Source: Vibrio caribbeanicus ATCC BAA-2122
GTDB lineage: Bacteria; Pseudomonadota; Gammaproteobacteria; Enterobacterales; Vibrionaceae
Assembly (NCBI RefSeq): GCF_000165125.1
Contig: NZ_AEIU01000075.1
Coordinates: forward strand, 62,001-126,000
Reading direction: 5' to 3'
DNA: 64,000 nt
Both the position numbers and the translations under genes were made by a program. The number at the start of each line of letters is the position of its first letter. The first letter of the stretch is position 1. Below the pieces are notes generated by a model. The model searched no databases. It was not told the origin of the DNA and worked only from the letters and a program-made list of their open reading frames with translations. Shown one piece after another: positions 48,056 to 57,807 of this stretch.

Positions 48056-49990
48056 CTATGATGACTTACGTACGCGTAAGTACCACTCAGATAGCAATCT
48101 GACTTGCTTTTCTGTATAACCTTTTTCCATCATGCGAGCGACGAAGTCGTCATGTTTCTTCTGATCCTCTGAAGACGTTTTAGTGTTAAACGAAATAACT
48201 GGTAGAAGCTCTTCAGTGTTAGAGAACATTTTCTTCTCAATGACCGTTCTTAGTTTTTCGTAGCTTGTCCAAACTGGATTTGTGCCGTTGTTGTTCGCAC
48301 GAGCTCTTAAAACAAAGTTGACAATTTCATTCCGAAAATCTTTAGGATTACTTATACCAGCTGTTTTCTCAATTTTCTCAAGCTCATTGTTCAGCGCAGA
48401 GCGGTCGAATAACTGTCCTGTTTCGGGGTCACGGTACTCTTGGTCCTGAATCCAAAAATCAGCATAAGTGACATAGCGGTCAAAAATATTTTGCCCGTAT
48501 TCAGAGTATGACTCGAGATAGGCTGTTTGAATTTCTTTACCAATAAATTCGACGTAACGTGGAACTAGATAACCTTTCAAGAATTCAAGATATTTCTCAG
48601 CCGTCTCTCCAGGGAACTGCTCTCGCTCTATCTGTTGCTCTATGACATAAAACAGATGCACGGGATTTGCTGCGACCTCAGTTTGGTCGAAGTTGAAAAC
48701 ACGAGATAGAATCTTAAAAGCAAAGCGAGTCGATAGACCTGACATCCCTTCGTCAACACCCGCAAAATCTCGATACTCTTGATAGCTTTTTGCTTTCGGA
48801 TCGGTGTCTTTGAGTGTTTCGCCATCATATACTCTCATTTTCGAAAAGATAGACGAGTTCTCCGGTTCTTTTAAACGAGATAGAATGCTGAATTGCGAGA
48901 GTAGTTCAAGTGTACTTGGTGAACAAGGTGCTTTTGATAGCTCTGAGTGATCGAGTAGCTTTTGATAGATTCGAACTTCTTCAGATACTCGTAAACAGTA
49001 TGGAACCTTGACGATATAAACCCTATCGAGAAATGCTTCATTATTCTTGTTGTTGCGAAAAGTTTGCCATTCCGATTCGTTAGAGTGCGCTAATATCATA
49101 CCATCGAAAGGCAGTGCAGATAGACCTTCGGTACCATTATAATTGCCTTCTTGGGTTGCAGTTAAAAGTGGGTGAAGCACTTTGATTGGTGCTTTGAACA
49201 TTTCTACGAATTCCATAAGGCCTTGGTTGGCACGACACAATGCACCAGAGTAACTGTAGGCGTCAGGATCATCTTGCGAAAAGTGTTCTAACTGACGAAT
49301 ATCAACTTTACCGACCAAAGACGATATATCCTGATTATTTTCATCACCAGGTTCGGTTTTCGCTACTGCAATTTGATCCAGTATGGATGGCTTGACTTTC
49401 ACAACTTTAAATTTCGATATATCCCCACCAAATTCGTGTAGACGCTTGGCAGCCCATGGTGACATTATTGAGCGTAAGTAACGCTTCTCGATCCCGTACT
49501 CCTCTTTCAGTAGGTTTCCATCCTCGTTGGAATCGAAAAGGCAGAAAGGATGGTCATTAACCGGGCTACGTTCACCGTTGGCAGATAACACATAAATTGG
49601 AACCATCTGCATCAATGATTTTAGCTTTTCTGCGAGCGAAGACTTACCCCCACCAACTGGACCCAATAAATACAGTATCTGTTTACGTTCTTCCAACCCC
49701 TGAGCAGCGTGCTTCAGATAGGCTACTATCTGCTCGATGGCATCCTCCATGCCATAAAAATCTTTGAATGTTTCATAACGAGAAATAACTCGGTTTGAAA
49801 ATATTCTACTTAGTTGCGGGTCTTGTGCCGTGTCTATAACCTCTGGCTCACCTATTGCCATCAGTAGACGTTCAGCAGCGTTGGCATATGCGCTTTTGTC
49901 ATCCTTACAAAGACTCAAAAAGTCTTGAAGGGATAATTCCTCATCCTTTGAGGCTTCATAGCGTGCTTGGAAGTGTTCAAAAATACTCAT
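48056..49990 (-). CDS. prkA: PrkA-type serine protein kinase (YeaG)
   Basis: A 644-residue AAA-type protein with kinase-like C-terminus. Walker A is GPVGGGKSS (110-118); ATPase elements continue through SNESEWQTFRNNKNNEAFLDRV. The C-terminal PrkA domain includes VNFVLRARANNNGTNPVWTSYEKLR. E. coli YeaG is a stress kinase of this family; B. subtilis PrkA also shows protease activity. The ribosome site GGGGA precedes the ATG. First gene of the prkA-yeaH-spoVR module; no convincing sigma-54 promoter was seen upstream. Confidence 0.96.
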   Translation of the reverse strand: MSIFEHFQARYEASKDEELSLQDFLSLCKDDKSAYANAAERLLMAIGEPEVIDTAQDPQLSRIFSNRVISRYETFKDFYGMEDAIEQIVAYLKHAAQGLEERKQILYLLGPVGGGKSSLAEKLKSLMQMVPIYVLSANGERSPVNDHPFCLFDSNEDGNLLKEEYGIEKRYLRSIMSPWAAKRLHEFGGDISKFKVVKVKPSILDQIAVAKTEPGDENNQDISSLVGKVDIRQLEHFSQDDPDAYSYSGALCRANQGLMEFVEMFKAPIKVLHPLLTATQEGNYNGTEGLSALPFDGMILAHSNESEWQTFRNNKNNEAFLDRVYIVKVPYCLRVSEEVRIYQKLLDHSELSKAPCSPSTLELLSQFSILSRLKEPENSSIFSKMRVYDGETLKDTDPKAKSYQEYRDFAGVDEGMSGLSTRFAFKILSRVFNFDQTEVAANPVHLFYVIEQQIEREQFPGETAEKYLEFLKGYLVPRYVEFIGKEIQTAYLESYSEYGQNIFDRYVTYADFWIQDQEYRDPETGQLFDRSALNNELEKIEKTAGISNPKDFRNEIVNFVLRARANNNGTNPVWTSYEKLRTVIEKKMFSNTEELLPVISFNTKTSSEDQKKHDDFVARMMEKGYTEKQVRLLSEWYLRVRKSS

Positions 49991-50266
49991 AATAGATTCC
50001 CCTCTGAACCTGTCAAACTGACATTAAACCCACTTGGAATGGCAATTCTTCTCTAATTTAAGATTAGTTGGTTTTTGGGAATTTTGCTTAAAAAATATGT
50101 GTTTAATCATAAATTGTGACCGAGCGCGTATTGTGAGAGAGTCAGTGTAAATCATGGGCTCAAGTCTTTGCTGAGTTGGAAATGTAACCGGATTTTCTAA
50201 TTTGGTTTTATGCCTTCTGCCAGAGTGATGTTTTGCGGGTAAGTGAAACGTTTAAGTCACTGTAAT

Positions 50267-50929
50267 TTATTCACGATATTGGTCATAAATATAGTGTCTG
50301 TCTGAAAAGACACGGAGAAGATCCGGCTTGAACACGGTTAATACTGCGATAAACATCCCGTTTATTAAACCTTCGGGGAAAGAGAGCAATGGTATGAGAA
50401 TTAAGTAATTTGCTTTAATCGCTTCCCAATCGTAATCAGTAAAACAATAAATCCAAAAGCCTTTTATGCACAAGTGTGCGATACAGACTAAAGCGGCATT
50501 AAAAAAACCTGCGACAAAAATAAACACGAAAATGTTACGTGGTAAAGCATGATAACTGATGGCAAAAACGAGATAGCTCAGTAGGATAGGTATTAGACAA
50601 GATATGACAAGAAAATGGGGGAGAGCTTCAAGTGGTAAGCTCCCTAAAATAACCAGGCATATTGCGCTTGTACACGAGATAAAATAGGCGCATCTCCAAC
50701 CATACATTAATGTTAGCGTTGTTAAACCTAAAAAATGAACTGACATGTCATCATTGAGGCCTGATTTTACAGACCAAAGCAGCACCAGCAATGCTATTGA
50801 GCCCATAGTGATATATTGGAAAGTCGAGCAGTGGAGTAGTTTGGGCAAGAGTACTGACGAGACGTCAGACCAAACCAATTTCATTGTTGCAATGACGATG
50901 CCTAGAAGCGTTAATTCACTGAGACTCAT
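50267..50929 (-). CDS. CbiM-like energy-coupling-factor permease family membrane protein
   Basis: A 220-residue integral membrane protein with about six hydrophobic segments. The late motif SFPEGLINGMFIAVLTVFKP resembles the C-terminal PEG.(I/V).G motif of CbiM/ECF-type cobalt or nickel permeases, and I place it in COG3235. The N-terminal metal-binding His of CbiM (M-H-I-x-D-G) is not obvious, so substrate is unknown. No ATPase or CbiQ gene is nearby. Stands alone on the minus strand. Confidence 0.65.
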   Translation of the reverse strand: MSLSELTLLGIVIATMKLVWSDVSSVLLPKLLHCSTFQYITMGSIALLVLLWSVKSGLNDDMSVHFLGLTTLTLMYGWRCAYFISCTSAICLVILGSLPLEALPHFLVISCLIPILLSYLVFAISYHALPRNIFVFIFVAGFFNAALVCIAHLCIKGFWIYCFTDYDWEAIKANYLILIPLLSFPEGLINGMFIAVLTVFKPDLLRVFSDRHYIYDQYRE

Positions 50930-51282
50930 AACGACATAATAATTGTTGTTGTTACGTAATTTTACGGGTTAGTACGCTAGTAATATCAGATTTTATCGTT
51001 CACTGCCAAAATTGATAAAAGAATTATGAGGCTGGTAAATCTATTCTAAATTTTACTAAAGCCTCTTTTAGTTATTGACTCAAAAAGGTCTAGACTTGTT
51101 ACTGAAACCCCATGATATAGGGCATGTAGAGAGCACGGGACTCAAGTTACAGAATAGGTTGACGATAAAAAAGAAGTTTATTTGCTAAGATTTATGTTGT
51201 AAAAAAGTTAAATGACAATGTTGTTAATTGGTTTTTTAATTTTTTGGCAAATGGTACCTCCGAGTAAACTAAAGGAATCGAT
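50930..51282. other. Intergenic region before the chemoreceptor gene
   Basis: 353 bases, AT-rich, no supported gene. A TTGACG at about 51158 is a possible -35 for the chemoreceptor gene but a good -10 at proper spacing is not seen, and no FliA-type (TAAA..GCCGATAA) promoter was found. AAAGGAATCGAT precedes the ATG at 51283. Confidence 0.4.
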
Positions 51283-53163
51283 ATGACGAAGCTTGCGCTC
51301 TCTCAAAAGCAGAAAGTTGTTGTTCTTTTATCTATATTATTATTTGGCTTTGCCGCACTTGCTATCTTTACAGCCGAACGTTTGTCGCACATGAAAGACC
51401 AGTATCAGAGTAGCTCGAACATCGCGCAGGGCTCCCTTTCGATTTATCAAACGCAGAGCATTATTTTAGCACTGAGTGCTGAGCTAGATACGATGACGGG
51501 AGAGAATGTTGCTGGTGCACAGAGTCAGATCAATACCATTAGTGCAGCGGTTGCGTCAGACTCGGCATTTTTGAGTCAGGTAGGACTTTCCTCAGAAGGG
51601 GAACAACTCGCTCAGAGTGTGGCTGATTTTGAGAGTGATGTAACACCCTGGCTTGAAGTTAAACAAGAGCTTGGTTTTAATATTGATGAGGGTAAACTTG
51701 GTAAGCTAAAAGGCCTTGCGGGTATCATTGAACAGAAAATACTGGAAACAGGTATGGTCACTTTAAATTCAGATTTTCAAGCCATGGTTAAATCTCAACA
51801 AAATTATCTTTTACAACCCACTGAGAAGAATCTGAAGCTATTTAATCGTGCTATGGCTGGCTTCGAGAGCATGTCAAATGTTTATGCTATGCTCGATTTG
51901 TATGAAAAAGAGATTGAGGAATACAAAAACACGTTTTCGAGAGTAAGTGAGTTGTCCAAAGAGCTAGGTGCAGTGGAAAAGCAGTTGGATATCGCTAAGA
52001 CAAAAATGACTGAGTTAATAGGAGAGATTACTTCAAATTTAGGGGGCATTGGCAGTAGATACCAAAAAGTAGCCGAGAGGGCGTCGACTCAAACATTGTG
52101 GTCAACTTTAATTGCTAGTGTGATTTTGGCGGTTTTCACGATTGCCATTTTTGTTATGCAGCATACTTCTCTTTCTCGTTCACTAAAAAGAACTAAAGCG
52201 GTATTACAGAGAGTGTCCAATGGAGACTTGTCGCATAGGATGGCAATTACAGATAACCGCAATGATGAATTTAATATATTGGCAGACAATATCAATCAAA
52301 GCTGTGAAAATCTGGGTAACTTAGTTGCTGGTGTGCAAGAAAGTAGTCATGCACTTTCGGGAAATGCTGCAGAGTTGAATCGAGGCTTAGATAGCTTGTC
52401 CCATCATCAGACCGAAGTCTTGGGTCAGACTCAAGTGCTTGCTTCATCAACCGAGGAAGTTAGCGTTACAACCCAACAAGTTTCAAGCTCGCTAGAGTTC
52501 GTGGCAGAAATATCACGTGAAACAACCAAGGCCGCAGAAGAGGGAGGTACTGTCATCCGTTCGGCCATCGGTTCGTTAGAGGAAGTCGGCACAATAATGA
52601 CATCTGCTGCTGGACACATAAAGCAACTTGAAGAAGCTTCCTCGAAGGTCGATTCAGTAATGGAAATTATTAACGCTATTGCAGAGCAAACCAACTTACT
52701 TGCACTCAACGCTGCTATCGAAGCGGCGAGAGCCGGGGAACAAGGACGTGGTTTCGCAGTAGTCGCTGACGAAGTACGTAGTCTTGCAGTTAGGACGGTC
52801 GATGCTGTTTCAGAGATATCAGATACTATTGATACGATGAAAAAGGAAAGCGCTGAAGTTATACAGTATATTGGGAAATCTGAAGAGACCATGTTGACTG
52901 GTCGAGAAAGGGGCGAGCGTGCGGTAGGTGCCCTTAAACTCATTACAGAGAAAGCGGACGAAACGTCAAACCAAACAGAAATTATTTTTAACTCAATAAA
53001 AGAATTGGCACTAACTAGTCAAAACATGGCTGGCAATATGGCACAGATTTCTTCCGCAATGAAAGAGCTTGAGGGTAACAACGAGGAACTCAAGCGTATA
53101 AGTGGCACAGTAGAGGATCGAGCTGGTAGCCTGAACACTGATTGCCTCAAATTTACGATATGA
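51283..53163 (+). CDS. Methyl-accepting chemotaxis protein with large helical periplasmic sensor
   Basis: A 626-residue chemoreceptor. First membrane helix about 12-30, a roughly 240-residue all-helical periplasmic region (33-270), second helix about 272-293, HAMP about 295-348, then the signalling domain. The hairpin tip motif ([22 protein letters not shown], glutamate 484 to glycine 489) that contacts CheA/CheW is intact. Sensor size and composition fit a helical bimodular (HBM) type, known to bind organic acids or polyamines in other receptors, but the ligand cannot be predicted. There is no C-terminal CheR-docking pentapeptide (it ends KFTI). Ends 5 bases before the convergent LpxR gene. 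Confidence 0.92.
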   Translation: MTKLALSQKQKVVVLLSILLFGFAALAIFTAERLSHMKDQYQSSSNIAQGSLSIYQTQSIILALSAELDTMTGENVAGAQSQINTISAAVASDSAFLSQVGLSSEGEQLAQSVADFESDVTPWLEVKQELGFNIDEGKLGKLKGLAGIIEQKILETGMVTLNSDFQAMVKSQQNYLLQPTEKNLKLFNRAMAGFESMSNVYAMLDLYEKEIEEYKNTFSRVSELSKELGAVEKQLDIAKTKMTELIGEITSNLGGIGSRYQKVAERASTQTLWSTLIASVILAVFTIAIFVMQHTSLSRSLKRTKAVLQRVSNGDLSHRMAITDNRNDEFNILADNINQSCENLGNLVAGVQESSHALSGNAAELNRGLDSLSHHQTEVLGQTQVLASSTEEVSVTTQQVSSSLEFVAEISRETTKAAEEGGTVIRSAIGSLEEVGTIMTSAAGHIKQLEEASSKVDSVMEIINAIAEQTNLLALNAAIEAARAGEQGRGFAVVADEVRSLAVRTVDAVSEISDTIDTMKKESAEVIQYIGKSEETMLTGRERGERAVGALKLITEKADETSNQTEIIFNSIKELALTSQNMAGNMAQISSAMKELEGNNEELKRISGTVEDRAGSLNTDCLKFTI

Positions 53164-53168
53164 TGCGT

Positions 53169-54176
53169 TTAGAAGAATACGAACATTGATAGTGAGCCGT
53201 TCCCGTAGATTGATTTCGATGCCTCTTTATAGTCGGGACTCTTTGCAGCTAACGTTAATGAAGCCCCAAAGTATTGGTTGTACCAAACAACTCCAGCTAC
53301 AGCGCTGGCTTGAATATTTTCTAAATTAACGTCAAAGTAGTCTGGGCTTAACTCGTTGGTTTTGATATAGTTTTTAACTTTTGAACGCTCTCCCTCAATC
53401 GTAATATCATTGGCACGATAGCGGGCTTTGATACCTGAGAAGAGGTACCATCCATGCTGAGAGTTTGCTATCATTCCGGCTTCAAATGGCCTCTCGGTAT
53501 CGATATTTGCTGCGCCAAGATTGGCGTTTAAGTCCGTACCCCAGCGAATCATAATACCAGTCGATACGTCACTACGAAAATTTCCAAGGTTAATCTCCGA
53601 AATATTGGATAACTCAAGATCTGTATTAACAAGGGAACGTTGATGAAATAGTTCAGAATGTAAGCGATAGCCAATATTGGCGATAACTTTATTGTCGATT
53701 TGATATGACCAACCTCGCGGTTCATCGGAACCAGTAATACCATGTACAATATTTTGAGCATCTTCCGCCATCGATCGCTCACCTGTTGTCCCCAGAGTTA
53801 GGTTGAAACGATGCGCTTGATGTGAGGTAAGACTCAAATAGTTGAATTCGGTATGAAAGAAACCTGCGTATGGCCTATCGTTCTTAGCAGGCTCTTGTTG
53901 GTTGATTTCCGAGGGTGTGAACATCTTATGGCCGATTAGAAATTCAATTTTATCGAGGGAATCTGGATACCAATTTGATAGGCTAAGGATAGAAAAAATT
54001 GGATAGGGTGAGATCTCACCCGACGTATAACTCAAAAACAGACCACTGGTATAATCCTTGTCAACACCTAGAATGCCATCGTTATCGACGGAGAGACTTA
54101 TAGTGGACTTTTCTGCTGCGGTAGCAAATACCGCGAGGAATAATGTGGACAAACCCATAGCTCTACAGTACTTCAT
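53169..54176 (-). CDS. LpxR-type outer-membrane lipid A 3'-O-deacylase
   Basis: A 335-residue DUF2219/LpxR family beta-barrel. A signal peptide ends near ATAA. The mature start TISLSVDNDGILGVDKDYTSG corresponds to the ND...D..YT.G signature containing the Asn/Asp active-site pair. NDRPYAGFFHTEFN and GERSMAEDAQNIVHG follow; His145 is the likely catalytic histidine. Salmonella LpxR removes the 3'-acyloxyacyl group of lipid A, lowering TLR4 recognition. The ATG at 54176 has GAGGA 7 bases upstream; an in-frame GTG at 54182 is less likely. Converges with the chemoreceptor gene without space for a terminator. Confidence 0.88.
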   Translation of the reverse strand: MKYCRAMGLSTLFLAVFATAAEKSTISLSVDNDGILGVDKDYTSGLFLSYTSGEISPYPIFSILSLSNWYPDSLDKIEFLIGHKMFTPSEINQQEPAKNDRPYAGFFHTEFNYLSLTSHQAHRFNLTLGTTGERSMAEDAQNIVHGITGSDEPRGWSYQIDNKVIANIGYRLHSELFHQRSLVNTDLELSNISEINLGNFRSDVSTGIMIRWGTDLNANLGAANIDTERPFEAGMIANSQHGWYLFSGIKARYRANDITIEGERSKVKNYIKTNELSPDYFDVNLENIQASAVAGVVWYNQYFGASLTLAAKSPDYKEASKSIYGNGSLSMFVFF

Positions 54177-54182
54177 GTGCAC

Positions 54183-54646
54183 TTCCTCACAAAATGATAT
54201 CGGTCAATGATATCGTAGAATCTCTTTGTAAAGCGTATGAAAATTCGACTATTTTTGGTATTTGTGCACCAGGTCTCTCATTAATTTAACTCTAAGATTA
54301 AGCTGAACATGTGCAAAGTTTACAAATGAAGTTTAATAACTAAAGGGTGTTTTAAGCTATTCGAGCAGTAGAATATGATCATTGAGATAGATCTTGTTTT
54401 TTACAAATTTGTTAATTGTGTAATTCAGTGATAGATTTCTTGATTTCATTATTTTATGCGTCAATCCAGAGATTTTAATCTAATTTTCGCATCTTTAAGC
54501 ATATATTTTGTTTTTATATGTTTATTTTTTAGGTTAATGGTTTGTTGCATGTTGATCGGTGGAATGCTAGTTTGTACGGCATTAAGGGAACACCTAAACG
54601 TCAGGATACCTCAATCTGACGCTGAAAATACAGGGAGCATAGGCGC
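54183..54646. other. Intergenic region upstream of the basic amino acid ABC operon
   Basis: About 460 bases between divergent genes. AT-rich; no clear ArgR box or consensus promoter was found. It contains one small open frame (listed) that overlaps the next start codon. Confidence 0.4.
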
Positions 54647-54650
54647 ATGA
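54456..54650 (+). CDS. Possible small membrane protein ahead of the ABC operon
   Basis: A 64-codon frame with a long hydrophobic stretch (about residues 8-43) rich in Phe, Leu, Cys and Met, predicting one or two membrane helices. Its TGA overlaps the ATPase gene ATG as ATGA, the pattern of translational coupling. Against it: no ribosome binding site upstream, AT-rich sequence and no recognised family. Treat as unproven. Confidence 0.2.
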   Translation: MRQSRDFNLIFASLSIYFVFICLFFRLMVCCMLIGGMLVCTALREHLNVRIPQSDAENTGSIGA

Positions 54651-55420
54651 ATAATGTTGTACCCGCGCTAGATATAAAAGAACTGCATAAAACATTTGGT
54701 CAGAATGAAGTACTCAAAGGAATCTCTCTTGAAGCTCATAAGGGAGATGTTGTATCGATAATAGGCTCTTCGGGCTCTGGTAAAAGTACATTTCTAAGGT
54801 GTGTAAACCTTCTCGAAACTCCAACAGAAGGAGAAATTTGGGTAAACGGTGAGTTAATAGAAATGAAAAAAAACCGCAAGGGTGAATCTGTTGCTGCCAG
54901 TGAAAAACAAGTACAACGAATTCGCTCGAGACTCGCCATGGTCTTTCAGGGGTTTAATTTGTGGTCTCATATGACAGTTTTAGAGAATGTGATTGAAGCA
55001 CCAGTTCATGTTCTTGGTATTCCTAAAGCACAGGCGATAGAAAATGCAGAACTATTGCTTAAAAAGGTTGGTTTGTATGAGCGGAAAGATTACTACCCAG
55101 GCCACCTCTCTGGGGGGCAGCAACAGCGTGCTGCTATTGCGCGGGCTCTAGCCGTTGACCCAGAAGTTATGTTATTTGATGAGCCTACATCTGCACTTGA
55201 CCCAGAGTTGGTTGGTGAGGTTCTTGGAGTTATGAGAGATTTGGCAGAAGAAGGCCGAACAATGCTTGTTGTAACACACGAAATGGCCTTTGCTAGAGAT
55301 GTATCGAATCATGTTATGTTTCTCCACCAAGGGCTTGTAGAAGAGCAGGGTAATCCGGCAAAGTTGTTTACAGAACCTGAGTCTGAGCGTTTACAGCAAT
55401 TTATATCGTCAATCTACTAA
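54647..55420 (+). CDS. Polar/basic amino acid ABC transporter ATPase (HisP/ArtP-like)
   Basis: A 257-residue ABC ATPase closest in pattern to HisP. Walker A is [27 protein letters not shown] is the Q-loop region typical of amino acid importers, with signature LSGGQQQR, Walker [15 protein letters not shown] and switch VVTHEM. GGGAG lies upstream of the ATG. It is the first gene of a four-gene importer (ATPase, binding protein, two permeases), all forward. Confidence 0.94.
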   Translation: MNNVVPALDIKELHKTFGQNEVLKGISLEAHKGDVVSIIGSSGSGKSTFLRCVNLLETPTEGEIWVNGELIEMKKNRKGESVAASEKQVQRIRSRLAMVFQGFNLWSHMTVLENVIEAPVHVLGIPKAQAIENAELLLKKVGLYERKDYYPGHLSGGQQQRAAIARALAVDPEVMLFDEPTSALDPELVGEVLGVMRDLAEEGRTMLVVTHEMAFARDVSNHVMFLHQGLVEEQGNPAKLFTEPESERLQQFISSIY

Positions 55421-55481
55421 TTGCTAATTTTTGGCAATCTAACATCATAATTACAATGAGATAAATCACAGGAGTATGGAA

Positions 55482-56252
55482 ATGAAAAAGTGGTTATTAG
55501 CTGCAGTATTGACTGCTACGGCAGTTTCGGGCGTTACGCAAGCCAAGAATTGGAAAACAGTTCGCTTTGGTATAGAGGGTGCCTATCCTCCTTTTAGCTG
55601 GACTGAAGCAGATGGTTCGCTAAAAGGGTTCGATGTCGATATGGCGAACGCTTTATGTAATGAGATGCAAGTGAAATGTAAGATTGTTGCTCAGGACTGG
55701 GACGGCATTATTCCGTCACTCCTTGCCAGAAAATATGATGCGATCATTGCAGCAATGTCCATTACTGAAGAGCGTAAAAAGAAAGTAGATTTCACGGGTA
55801 AATATGCATTAATACCTAATAAATTTATCGCTAAAAAGGGTGCAGGTATAGATTTTAATAACCTTGATGGTCAAAAGATTGCGGTTCAGCGCGCGACAAC
55901 ACACGATAAGTATCTAACGGATAATTATGGAGATAAGGTTGAGATAGTCCGCTACGGTTCATTCGATGAAGCTTATCTTGATTTGGCTAATGGTCGAGTT
56001 GTTGCTGTACTGGGTGATGCATCTGCACTAGAAGAAGGTGTGCTTAACAAAGCTGGTGGTGATGCGTATGAATTTGTTGGACCGTCTTTAACTGATCCTA
56101 AATGGTTCGGGGAAGGGTTTGGTATTGCTGTTAGAAAACAGGATAAAGCGCTAACAGAAAAGCTCAATGCGGCAATAAAATCATTGCGTGCCAAAGGAGA
56201 GTATCAAGCTATTGCAGCAAAATACTTCAACTATGATGTTTACGGAAAATAA
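55482..56252 (+). CDS. Periplasmic basic amino acid binding protein (ArtJ/HisJ-like)
   Basis: A 256-residue SBP_bac_3 family protein with a cleavable signal peptide (ending TQA). The mature start KTVRFGIEGAYPPFSWTEADG and GFDVDMANALCNEMQVKCKIV are typical of arginine/lysine/histidine binders, and the paired cysteines match those of HisJ/ArtJ. The ATG at 55482 is preferred because GGAG (55471-55474) is 7 bases upstream; an ATG at 55476 is too close. A long hairpin follows in the mRNA before the permease genes. Confidence 0.94.
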   Translation: MKKWLLAAVLTATAVSGVTQAKNWKTVRFGIEGAYPPFSWTEADGSLKGFDVDMANALCNEMQVKCKIVAQDWDGIIPSLLARKYDAIIAAMSITEERKKKVDFTGKYALIPNKFIAKKGAGIDFNNLDGQKIAVQRATTHDKYLTDNYGDKVEIVRYGSFDEAYLDLANGRVVAVLGDASALEEGVLNKAGGDAYEFVGPSLTDPKWFGEGFGIAVRKQDKALTEKLNAAIKSLRAKGEYQAIAAKYFNYDVYGK

Positions 56253-56268
56253 CTAAAAATAGAGAAGT

Positions 56269-56308
56269 GGCATTTGGCTTCTTGTTCCTTGGAGTAGAAG
56301 CCTATGCC
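56269..56308 (+). other. Intercistronic mRNA hairpin after the binding-protein gene
   Basis: GGCAT-tt-GGCTTCT (56269-56282) pairs with AGAAGCC-t-ATGCC (56296-56308), 12 base pairs with a small internal bulge and a 13-base loop. No U-tract follows, so it probably stabilises the upstream mRNA and keeps binding-protein expression above that of the permeases. It also argues that the next gene starts at 56345 rather than at an upstream GTG (56267). Confidence 0.65.
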
Positions 56309-56344
56309 GCAAAAAACTTAAGTCTAGGGAACAGGAACTTACCT

Positions 56345-57085
56345 ATGCTGGATCTACAGGGATATGAAGCCTCAATCTTAAAAGGGGCGCTCATTACAAT
56401 AGAAGTCGCATTGCTATCACTATTATTGGCTATGCTTTTGGGAATGCTTGGTGCCTTAGCAAAACTCTCCTCTATGGGCTGGGCGAGGGCAATCGCGACA
56501 ACTTACACCACCATAATACGTGGTATACCTGACCTCGTTCTGATGATGCTTATCTTTTTTGGTGGACAAATGCTCCTCAACAATAGTTTGTACGCGATTA
56601 ATGAGAGCATAAATGAATGGTTCTCCTCCAACAATCCAGAACATGAATGGGTAGCGTATTTGCCAGATTATATTGATGTTAGTCCCTTTATCGCAGGTGT
56701 TCTGACGATCGGTTTTATATTTGGTGCCTATATGGCTGAGACATTTCGAGGTGCTATAATGGCTGTCGATAAAGGAGAGCTCGAAGCCGCCAAAGCCTAT
56801 GGAATGAGTTCTTTAATGACTTTCCGAAGAGTACTATTACCACAAATGATACGCCATGCACTTCCTGGTTTTGGTAATAATTGGTTAGTGTTGCTAAAGA
56901 CCACGGCATTAGTATCGATTATCGGGCTTGAGGACATGGTTCGAATGAGTTCTTTGGCTGCGGGTTCAACTAAAATGCCGTTCACCTTCTACATGGCAGT
57001 TGCCATTATCTTTCTCTTCTTTACAAGCGTTTCAACGGGTTTGTTAAAGTTGGTTGAACGTAAATTTAGCATTCACGCGAGGTAG
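56345..57085 (+). CDS. Amino acid ABC transporter permease (HisQ/ArtQ-like)
   Basis: A 246-residue inner-membrane permease. MLDLQGYEASILKGALITIEVA resembles the HisQ opening, and TTIIRGIPDLVLMMLIFFGGQM and EAAKAYGMSSLMTFRRVLLPQM (the EAA loop docking the ATPase) are present. AGGA lies 8 bases upstream of the ATG at 56345; the frame remains open to a GTG at 56267 inside a hairpin. It carries an extra stretch around 77-107 compared with E. coli HisQ (228 residues). Confidence 0.9.
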   Translation: MLDLQGYEASILKGALITIEVALLSLLLAMLLGMLGALAKLSSMGWARAIATTYTTIIRGIPDLVLMMLIFFGGQMLLNNSLYAINESINEWFSSNNPEHEWVAYLPDYIDVSPFIAGVLTIGFIFGAYMAETFRGAIMAVDKGELEAAKAYGMSSLMTFRRVLLPQMIRHALPGFGNNWLVLLKTTALVSIIGLEDMVRMSSLAAGSTKMPFTFYMAVAIIFLFFTSVSTGLLKLVERKFSIHAR

Positions 57086-57087
57086 AT

Positions 57088-57765
57088 ATGGACTTTTCCT
57101 TGATTATTGAAAGTATGCCTATCTATCTTGATGGACTTTGGACTACAGTTTGGTTGGTTGGTCTGGCTCTTGTGGTCGGATTAGGAGTAGCAATTCCTCT
57201 GGCGGTTGCGCGCAATAGCGAACATTATTTTCTTTTTGGACCGAGTTGGGCGTTCATTTACTTTTTCCGTGGAACACCGCTGCTCGTTCAGCTTTATCTT
57301 ATCTACTATGGCATGGATCAATTCTTCCCCGTAAAAGACACGTTGTGGGAGAACGCTTGGTTTTGTGCTTTGGTTGCGTTTATTTTGAATACCTCTGCTT
57401 ATACAGCAGAAATCATCAGAGGTGCAATTAATGGTTTACCTCAAGGTGAGGTAGAAGCAGCAAAAGCATATGGAATGGGGTCTTTTATGACCTACAAGAG
57501 AATTATACTGCCAAGTGCTCTGCGTCGGGCCCTTCCTGCCTATAGTAATGAGGTAATCTTTATGCTTCATGGGAGTGCCGTCGCTGGTATTGTGACTATT
57601 ATGGATTTAACAGGGGCCGCTCGTTTGGTAAATTCTCGCTACTATGCTCCCTTTGAATCATTTTTGACCGCAGGCCTGTTTTACATGGCTTTAACATTTA
57701 TTATCCTCGGTTGCTTCAAGCTAGCTGAAAAGCGCTTATTAGCTTATTTAAGACCTTTAAGTTAA
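57088..57765 (+). CDS. Amino acid ABC transporter permease (HisM/ArtM-like)
   Basis: A 225-residue permease and the second membrane subunit. FYFFRGTPLLVQLYLIYYG corresponds to the family motif (here IYFFRGTPLLVQ), and GEVEAAKAYGMGSFMTYKRIILP is the EAA loop. It starts 2 bases after the preceding permease and ends at a strong terminator. Together with the HisQ-like subunit it forms the channel for arginine, lysine, ornithine or histidine; the exact substrate is undetermined. Confidence 0.93.
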   Translation: MDFSLIIESMPIYLDGLWTTVWLVGLALVVGLGVAIPLAVARNSEHYFLFGPSWAFIYFFRGTPLLVQLYLIYYGMDQFFPVKDTLWENAWFCALVAFILNTSAYTAEIIRGAINGLPQGEVEAAKAYGMGSFMTYKRIILPSALRRALPAYSNEVIFMLHGSAVAGIVTIMDLTGAARLVNSRYYAPFESFLTAGLFYMALTFIILGCFKLAEKRLLAYLRPLS

Positions 57766-57766
57766 C

Positions 57767-57794
57767 AAAAAGGCTTCCTTTAGGAAGCCTTTTT
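57767..57794. terminator. Bidirectional terminator between the ABC operon and ybjL
   Basis: AAAAAGGCTTCC (57767-57778) and GGAAGCCTTTTT (57783-57794) are perfectly complementary around TTTA, with U-tracts on both strands between convergent genes. Confidence 0.95.
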
Positions 57795-57807
57795 AATATC
57801 TGGAACA

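Noticed and set aside
49991-50266. Possible sigma-54 promoter upstream of prkA
   Set aside because: Enteric yeaG is nitrogen regulated, but no TGGCAC-N5-TTGC element with proper spacing was found on the coding strand.
52431-52943. 170-codon reverse frame inside the chemoreceptor gene
   Set aside because: Ser/Ala-rich shadow of the heptad-repeat signalling domain on the opposite strand.
54183-54646. ArgR box upstream of the basic amino acid importer
   Set aside because: Loose matches such as TTAATTGTGTAATTCA do not fit the TGAAT-N4-ATTCA consensus well enough.
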